NCBI GenBank assembly: GCA_006384855.1
Contig: VCJN01001388.1
Coordinates: 124,001 to 188,000, forward strand
Reading direction: 5' to 3'
Source: Tetraselmis striata
Taxonomy: Eukaryota > Chlorophyta > Chlorodendrophyceae > Chlorodendrales > Chlorodendraceae
DNA: 64,000 nt
Part shown: piece after piece, positions 56,569-64,000 of the stretch
Position numbering within the stretch: the stretch's first letter is position 1
Layout: the number at the start of each line of letters is the position of its first letter
Program-made: the position numbers and the translations under genes
The notes under the pieces: generated by a model
Database searches by the model: none
Seen by the model: the letters and a program-made list of their open reading frames with translations, nothing else
What the model was told of the DNA's origin: nothing

Positions 56569-58064
56569 GGCTATTATAGTACAGTAGTACTAGCGCAGCG
56601 ACAGCAGTATCCTGGGCGCCCGCCAGGCGCGCGCGCCGCTACATGGCGGCGCGGGCGCTGCGGCAGGCTGCACACTTCCTTTAACCTCACCGCATCCTCC
56701 TGCCCCTCCCAAACGGCTGCCCCTCGTCAGGGGCCCACGCCCGTGCCCTGCACCCGGGCTATAACAGCTTATGATGCCCTCCTAGCCTCACAGCGTCGCT
56801 TCCCGCTATGTGCTCCGTCTCGTTGCGCCGCGCCCGCCTGCACGGCGCGCCTTCCTGGCCATGTCGGCGCCCGGTTTTTCCGTGAGTAAACGTATGTCCG
56901 ACAGCCCGCCCCCGCCGCCGCCAGGCGCAGGCGGATCCTCCGACCAGTGGCCCGCACTCGGTCAATCCTTTGGCCTCCTATCCCCTGCCTCCTGGGGACA
57001 AGTCAGCTCTGCAGCGGCCCAACACGCCGTGTAGATTCAGCAAGCTGCCTCAGCCGAACCGATGTCTCAGCTGCTCGCGCTGATGCGAGACACCGCGCAC
57101 GAAGCTGCCACGGCCGCCGCCCGCGCGGTTCTGCAGGCACATGACCTGCCCCGGCGCTCTCTCCAGCACAAAACGGCGCAGCCGGAGCCCGCGCCTCCGC
57201 CGCCTGCCGCCCCCGTGCAGCCGGAGCCAGTGCCTCCGCCGCCAGCCGCCCCTGCTACGCCGCCGCCGCCACCCGCGCAGCCGGAGCCCGTGCCTCCGCC
57301 ACCCACGCCCGCGTAGCCGGAGCCGGAGCCCGTATCTGCCGCCTACATATCAGCGCCCGCCGCTATCCTGCACGCCGCCACCCGCGCAGCTAGAGCCCGT
57401 GCCTCCGCCGCCGGCCGCCCCCGCGCATCCGGAGCCCGTACCTGCCGCCACCACCTTAGCACCTGCCGCTATCCCGCCCCCCGCCATCTCGCCAGCGCCA
57501 GCGCCACCGACAAGGCCCCGCTCTCCCGAGAGGACTATAAACCGTATCGGTGCTGGTTCCCTGGGCTATGTGTACTTCCTCACGATGTGCACCGGACCGG
57601 ACCTCGCCTTTCCTATCAGTATGCTCAGAAGGGTTCAATCTGCCCCGCAGAAGATTCAAGCAGCTCAAGCGAGTGCTCCGCCGCTCTCTTAAAGGCACCC
57701 CTGGCCTATGCATCACCTACGGAGCCACTGAACCCGGGGGGGGGGGGGGGGGGGGGGGGGCTCGCCTCGTAGTCTCCTCAGACTCCGACTAGGCAACTGA
57801 CACAAGCAACCGGCGCTCTCAGTCCGGTGACATCAGCATGCTCAATGGTGGCGCCATTGGGTGGGCTCATCAAACCCGTGCCAGAACCTACTCACACCAT
57901 GCTGCTTAGACAAGCATGGGCACTAGTCAACTGTATGACCGGCCTATGCTTGAGAGGGGCTATTATATTACAGTAGTACTAGCGCGGCGACAGCAGTATC
58001 CTGGGCGCCCGCCAGGCGCGCGCGCCGCTACATGGCGGTGCGGGCGTTGCGGCAGGCTGCACAC
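56569..58064 (+). mobile_element. Ty1/copia-like remnant with short terminal repeats
   Basis: Fossil. The 107-bp direct repeats at 56569-56675 and 57958-58064 are about 96% identical and bracket 1.3 kb. Inside are a proline-rich coding stretch (57060-57500) and a short segment matching the end of a Ty1/copia reverse transcriptase (GSLGYVYFLTMCTGPDLAFP and RFKQLKRVLRRSLKGTPGL). A 22+ base G run lies at 57738-57760. It is broken, with several breaks and most of the polyprotein not seen. The close match of the repeats implies a fairly recent age unless they were homogenised. Because the repeats are short, a TRIM-like derivative is an alternative. Confidence 0.55.
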
Positions 58065-58374
58065 GCGTGACGATTACTAGACCATATTTAAGTCATACCA
58101 TACTATAAGTCAACATCAATACTGCAACACATACTGCGCAACGCGTCGCGCGTCGCGCGTCCGGGATACAAGGCTATCATCCCTCGTACGGCTTCGCGCG
58201 CATAATCACTGAAATACTTCAAAGTACTAAGACCAGCTATGGCATCGTGACGTCTTGGCTTGGCTTGTATCTTGGTAGTCCTTGGTGACTGCATGACATA
58301 CCGGTACCGGCTGGCACCGAATGCATCCGCACGCTAGTCGCCCTTGGCGTTACATGTCGTGGCTGAGCAACCAC

Positions 58375-61205
58375 CACGGTGGTGCCAATGGCATCTTGGG
58401 AGGGAACGGGTACCGGTTGTAAATGAGTATAGGTATTTGGGTACAGTCATTATCTCGGATTTAGGTATGCGACACATATATTAGACGACCGAGTTAAGAA
58501 GTGTAAAAAAGCCATGGAGGCGCTCGATTCGGTATATTGTCGGGACTACATAATTCATATTAATGTGCGTGTGTTTGTCTTTAAAACATGTGTACTTCTG
58601 GTTCTAACTTACGGGTAGTGAAGTATGGGGTATGGATAGAACTAGCGGCGCAAATAAATTACAAACCGTACTCAATAATTGCTTGCGGTGCATTATTGGA
58701 GGTGGTTAAAAACTCCCCTCAGGTGGCCACTGCACCGATGATGCGGGAATCGGATATTGCGCCCATAGAGGCTACGGCCGCTGCGGCACGGGCTCGGGCA
58801 TTCATGTAAAGCATCCGACTTGAATACATATACACCCATTTAATAGATCAACCAAGTCGGGCGAGCTCTTAACACGTGGACGTCGGAGACTGTGGGGTGG
58901 TTAGATCGACAAGGTAGGGCGAACGTTGGGCTAGCTGAAGGGGCGCACCTTCCATTTGAGTGGAGGTCACTAGCCGCGCGCGATGCCGCTAAACTACATC
59001 AGCCCACAAGTCTCTGCATATTTTTATGGGCATGATTTCAGTTTGGTCGCTTCTAGTCGGTAATCCCACACATAGTCTACGCCGTTGCAGCCATTGCGAG
59101 GATAATCAGGAAAAGAGCGTGCACATGGTGTGCTAGGGCCAATGCGACGGCGCGCATGGCACGCACGTCGCATGTTAAGCGGTACTACCAGTGTAACAAG
59201 TGTTGCACGGCCGGGCTATGAACGGTTTGACCGCACGGCACGCCGACATTTAGACATAAAGAAACGTGTTTTTCTCCCATGGTCGCCGAAATACATGTGT
59301 TGGCCACCTACCCCATGCCGCGCGGCGCATGATTTGAAGTCTATGGTCAGCTACCGGGCTGCATGCGACATTCGCAAAGTGGCTGTTCGCCCTGCAAGAA
59401 GCAGTAATATTGCAGTCACGTTTTAATTCATAACATTTCGGCGGTTTATCAGATCGGGCTGAAAATAGTGCGATGGAAAACCCGTAACCTGCGCTTACCA
59501 ACGCATATATGTTGAGCCCAATGTGATAAAACGCCGAGATGTTATGGCATGTCAAAGCTACTCCCCTGATATGGTATCCCAGCCAACACACTCACTGTGG
59601 GTGGGGCCGCATGATGGGGGCATGTAATGTGCCTTTCCATGCAAGCTCCCAGGCGCGAGGACCCCTTGGATAAATTTTCACGCCGCGCGGACCCCGTCAC
59701 TGTTTTGGCTTTTCCCCTTGGATGATTGGTGACATGTGTGACAACATGCGTGCATACCCGTGCAGCAGTGGCGATATTGTTGTCGAGGGGGCCAGCCCGC
59801 GCTTAGCCTACGTTGCGGGCGGTATAAGCATGCGCCTATGGAATGGAAGGTACTTTATGTGTGCTACTTTCAAGTAGCGAGGCGCGGCCAACGGCGCGTA
59901 TCTTGCAGCTTGGAAATTTGTGGGATGATTGACCCCATCACGACCACGGGATTACAGGCACACTCTCATGGAAATGCCATGCACGGTAGCGTGCATGGAT
60001 TGGGCTCAAGCTCGGTCGTCTTACAACGGATGCATGCGTCCACCCACCACCGGCAGCGCGCGGGCATATGCGACGGATGGCAGCTACGCCGCCAACAAGT
60101 TGCTCCCTATTCATCGCCCGTTTTTCTGTGGTTTTAGCTATGTGCCAAACAATGCCATAGCCGAAGAACGTTTTTAAAAGTGCGATAATCGGGAGAAACG
60201 GCTGCCTCCTTGGCGTAGGATAGGAGGCTTACATACACTGGATTGCGAGGCTCCATGGCCCCGTGGCCCCATGGCTTGGGCACCAAGGCGAGGATACGCG
60301 CGGATTTCTATATGCAAAGACTTATGTAGACTGGTGTCGTAAAGGCATCGGTGTGGGCGCGTTACGAATCGCCGGCATCGTTAGCACGCACTAAAACCTG
60401 GGCGGGTATATATGTCTAAGCGTCTTATGCGTCAAACCCGCCACATTACGGTGTGGGTGTCCCCGCGGGGGTTGTGGCCGGGCTGCACATTATGATACCA
60501 TTACGCACCGAGTATTTCCCACTGCCCGCCGATTGGCTCGGATTCATGCCATGCCTGAGCGGTTCCTTGAACACTGCCATGCATGTGGCGGAGGCGAATC
60601 TGAGACTATCGAACATATGCCCACGGTGGAGTGCCCACGGTGGGGGTATCACCGTCATAATTTGGGGTTGTTTGTTCCGGAATTCAGGGATTTTATTAGT
60701 AGTCAGGTTCTTGCGTCAACACCTAAGGACTTAACTGCCTTTACTTTGGGAGGGGTCACTTCCTCCCTTCACGGCGCCCCAGATTGTACTGGGAATGGGA
60801 ATTTTTTCCAGCTATGGCGTCGGCCCCTCCCTCACATTGCCTTTTTTGTTGCACATGTGTCGCACTCCCGAAATGATTTGCTCCGTGGGATAAGGCTTGC
60901 CCCAACTCACATTACGCGAATGGGCCGACGCCCAAACAGGTAGGGCGAACCTTTTGTGGTCCGTGCCGGCGGGTATTTTGATAGCAATATTTTAGACGGT
61001 GATCCAACAGTGTTGGAAATTCCGCCACTGGCCTCCAATTAGTCTTGCACAATACTTCTGCAATTTGCTTGTTGAGTTGTTGACTATAACAGAGCGTCGC
61101 CTACCCCTAGGGCTATCCGTAATTGGATCGCTGCCTAAACGACCGTCATAGAGACGCTGCAAGGGTTTCACTAGTGTCAATCATGTCCCGGGGGCGAAAA
61201 AAACA
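58375..61205 (+). mobile_element. LINE, RT-thumb to 3' tail, frameshifted
   Basis: Recognisable in order: YRYLGTVIISDLG and DDRVKKCKKAMEALDSVYCR then VFVFKTCVLLVLTYG (end of RT/thumb, 58430-58615); APMMRESDIAPIEATAAAAR (58730-58800); a degraded middle with a possible RNase H start (ARAYATDGSYAANKLLPIHR, about 60055-60115); and the C-terminal knuckle HCHACGGGESETIEHMPTVE (60565-60640), frame open to 60943. The 3' tail follows to ~61205 and ends in a short A-rich run. At least three frame changes and stops make it inactive. It is the longest copy of the LINE family whose tails occur at 1.1, 5.3, 17.5, 51.6 and 53.1 kb. Confidence 0.7.
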
Positions 61206-61531
61206 CGCATATGTGCGTGTTCCTTGTAGCTGGTAGGCTTTTTTCTGTGTTAGTGCCGGTCAAATCGGTCCATGTATCAACGTGACCTTATCTGCAAAAA
61301 AAAAGTTCCCGCTCCTGTACCGCGTTACCTTTCGATGGTACCGTACAATGACGCCGATGCCGTGCGGTGTGCGTATATTTATGGGAAGCAGCGTGGCGGT
61401 CGTGACCTACGTAGTAAAACAGCAGTCTATGCAGTGAGATTGTATCCGGGACATCCTTCATAGCACTTGAAACAGTACTGCCATACATATCAGTGCGGGA
61501 CTACTACTGACGGGCGGCGTAGGGTGTATGG

Positions 61532-62060
61532 AGATATCAAGCTCGAAAAGGGTGCTGCCGATCGGACTTGGATGTCATCATCCGATATTGTAGAGCTTGA
61601 ATACCCGTCTGAACCGGGCCGAGGACCACACCACATGACTGTACGAGGTACTGTCCCAACACCCCTCTTGGTTCCGAGGAGAGGGAGGACAGGGAAGTCT
61701 GGGTAGAGATCCTAGGACATGAGCCAAAGAAGCCGGAAACATCCGCGCTTGAGCCTTGATGTAGGAGAATTTATGGGATTTGATAATCGCGTCACCGGAA
61801 GCTGCGAATCGGTCTTACACCGGATATAGCGGAAGAAGGGGAACCCATGAAATCTTGAAATGCTTCAAGCGGGAGTCGAACCCGGGTCTGTTGTCATACA
61901 GGCTCGCCACCTAAGCTCCGAAACCATATTGAGATATATATCAAGCTCGAAAAGGGTGCCGATCGGACTTGGATGTCATCATCCGATATTGTAGAGCTTG
62001 AATACCCGTCTGAACCGGGCCGAGGACCACACCACAGGACTGTACGAGGTACTGTCCCAA
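61532..62060. repeat. 125-bp direct duplication
   Basis: 61532-61658 and 61934-62060 are near-identical: ATCAAGCTCGAAAAGGGTGC, GGATGTCATCATCCGATATT, CCGAGGACCACACCACA and ACGAGGTACTGTCCCAA. They differ by a 3-bp length change and one substitution. A SINE-like B box sits between them. Confidence 0.85.
61850..61925 (-). mobile_element. tRNA-derived SINE-like sequence, copy 2
   Basis: On the minus strand: GAGCTTAGGTGGCGAG (A-box-like), then AGACCCGGGTTCGACTCC containing a perfect B box (61872-61882), then GCATTTC. It lacks the paired acceptor stem of a functional tRNA. Confidence 0.45.
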
Positions 62061-62916
62061 TAGGGTGAATGTATACGATGTACGAGATAGACTGTGCCAG
62101 TACATCTGGACGGGAAGCCCTTATTGGCGCGGCCACATTGCATTTCCATGCGGCCGCGCTCCGCGGCTCGGCACGCATGAGACAACAAACAAATTAGCGC
62201 TTAGGGGCATAAATAATAGCGTCATGGTATTCACTATTGGTGTTGCGCCTCCTGATGGCGTTCGGCGGGTGCCGATGCACCGACACAAGACCACCCCTCT
62301 CATAAGGCTCAATTTGAGCTCGAAGGCCAAATAGAAAAAAACATTTCTTTAAGTTCCGCCATGACATTCGACCGCTAGCAAGCACACGGGTTCTCATTAT
62401 TCGCCGCATACTTATTATTATTAGTGCGTAGGTGGCGAACATATATTTCTCAGCGGCGGTGCCTGGTCGTACTTTGCCAACCTTCTAGCGTTTTTTTCAG
62501 TGCGCTGTCATTCTATTTTGATGCTATTTCTACCGGAGGTCTATTCTCCTATTTTGTTATATTGCTTATATTGAGCTCCGTCATAATAGGTTGGTTGGAC
62601 GCGCGGTGGGAATTATTCGGTCATGTATATAGCACAATTCATTACACAATACAACAATTGTAGTTGCGAACCCTTATTGCTAACGCTTATTAATTAACTG
62701 CTCCATGTATTAATCATTGCCAATATTATGTATGCGCGTCGCGGGTTGAATGACGCGTTTGGTGATTACATGTGCTAGTTGCAACATTCAAGAAGTCCAT
62801 ACAGAAATCCAGAAGGAAATTCAGCTATGGGCCACCAGAGGCGGGAACCGCCATGGCAGCCACTGACCAGGCATCGCCAGCCGCCAGCCGCCGCTCCACG
62901 CAGTAGGGACGCTCTC
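62061..62916. other. no gene seen
   Basis: AT-rich sequence between the duplication and the G/C tract repeat. Nothing recognised. Confidence 0.5.
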
Positions 62917-63027
62917 CCCAGCACACAATCCCGGACCACTCCAATAGCGGCAGTAGGCCGAATGTGAGGTGGAGGCGCCGAGAGGAAAGGGGCTTCGAAG
63001 AAGTCTCGCAACAAGGAGCGGAAGTGT

Positions 63028-63070
<43 letters not shown>

Positions 63071-63173
63071 CAACCCAGCATGGGGCGCCACGAGCGGGTA
63101 CCCGGCGCGGGCCTCCGAGCGCCAGATCTGCCGCCAGCTCATCGGTCGCATCCACTTCCGCCGGAAGTAGAAC

Positions 63174-63216
<43 letters not shown>

Positions 63217-63287
63217 CACAACATCCCGGGCCACTCCAATCGCGGCACTAGGCCGAATGTGAGGTGGAGGCGCCGACAGGACCGGAA
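62917..63287. repeat. 72-bp direct repeats with G41 and C40 runs
   Basis: 62917-62988 and 63213-63287 share CCACTCCAAT(A/C)GCGGCA, TAGGCCGAATGTGAGGTGGA and GGCGCCGA. Between them lie an uninterrupted run of 41 G (63028-63068) and, 106 bp on, 40 C (63175-63214). The two runs are complementary. Confidence 0.85.
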
Positions 63288-64000
63288 GGGAGAGGGTGCT
63301 CAACGAACAACGAACGAGAAGTTGACCGGACCAGCAACGACGGACCAGACGCCGGTGTCCAGCTCGCACTGCTCCTCCACGGCAGTGACAGCACGGGCGG
63401 GTCCAAGGCTTCCAAGGTCCCAACCGTGCACGAGCCCCGCCCCTATCCCCATCCGGGGTTGGAGGCGGACGGAGGGCTCGAGATTCAGAGGGCCGAGGAC
63501 GGTCGTCGGGTCCACCCAGGCAGCGGGTGGGTGGAGGTGGAGGTAAGTTGACGCGTTTGGTCATACCATGAAAGGATGGCCGATAAATACGTAGTGAAGT
63601 ATTTAAAATCCACGCACGGCATTCCGGGGCGGCCTTACCGTGCGCGTCGTGTGTGTACGAGATATACTGCCATAATTACTGCAGCACATTTTGATTAAAT
63701 AAAATAAAAAGCGGCACGCAAGGTAGCCCGTAAAATCCAGTAAAATCCTCTCAGATGCCGCCATTTTCAGGTAGCAAAATCGTCCAAGAAGTAGCCGTTT
63801 TTCGATCTGTCGTACAGTTTTCGCCGGTCCTCCCGTTTTAATCCCCAGATGCACCGCATAACGTACTACCTGAGGTAATAGTACTTAAAGCAAAATGGGA
63901 GGGGGTCGCCGGCGGCAGATTTTACCCGACACAAATGTCCCCCCCCCCCCCCCGCCTAGTAATTCGACGATGCTGGAGAGGTCTACCGTGGCGGATTCAT
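63288..64000. other. no confirmed gene
   Basis: A frame at 63264-63551 has no recognisable motif. A C run lies at about 63941-63954. The window ends without a further signal. Confidence 0.4.

Noticed and set aside
61860-61925. Functional tRNA gene
   Set aside because: The B box is perfect but no paired acceptor stem or anticodon arm can be drawn; treated as SINE-like.

Overview
The window is nuclear DNA of a eukaryote, most likely a unicellular alga. The reasons are two conserved host genes split by many short spliceosomal introns, GC-rich exons, several families of retroelements and DNA transposons, and long pure C or G runs. A green-lineage (prasinophyte-like) host fits the reduced DIRS/PAT-type element, because such elements are known from green algae, but the taxonomy is inference. 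I saw no prokaryotic operon, CRISPR array, rRNA or complete tRNA gene.

Layout. 1-7.1 kb holds a DIRS/PAT-like tyrosine-recombinase element (1685-4911) and tail fragments of a LINE family. 7.1-16.8 kb is an acetyl-CoA synthetase gene whose 18 exons give an uninterrupted 659-residue protein; six of its introns carry copies of one repeat family, and one intron holds an antisense copy of another part of the gene. 17.5-18.6 kb is a LINE 3' end. 18.6-21.6 kb is AT-rich with unidentified decayed reading frames. 21.7-23.9 kb is the 3' part of a second LINE family. 24-34 kb contains decayed or unidentified coding fragments, a TIR element (26.9-27.7 kb), an unidentified intron-containing gene (28.9-31.1 kb) and a transposase-like fragment (33.5-34.0 kb). 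34.2-34.9 kb is a 25-bp minisatellite. 35.2-42.1 kb holds a 479-bp TIR insertion with its empty site at 42 kb, unidentified intron-containing genes, a broken tyrosine-recombinase element and a 0.94-kb TIR element. 44.9-48.9 kb is a dynamin-related GTPase gene (+ strand), convergent with an intronless seven-bladed WD40 gene (49.5-50.9 kb, - strand). 51.8-52.5 kb is a 176-bp satellite. 53-64 kb is LINE pieces, a broken Ty1/copia remnant, microsatellite, short duplications and a G41/C40 tract pair.

Only three genes can be called conserved host genes with confidence: acetyl-CoA synthetase (acetate activation to acetyl-CoA), the dynamin-related GTPase (membrane scission or remodelling) and the WD40 protein (scaffold). 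They do not form a pathway together. The most unusual features are the intron-resident repeat family with a captured, inverted exon inside the acetyl-CoA synthetase gene, the high share of GC-AG introns (5 of 27 modelled in the two spliced host genes), the compact recombinase element with split direct repeats, and mobile-element insertions with visible empty sites.
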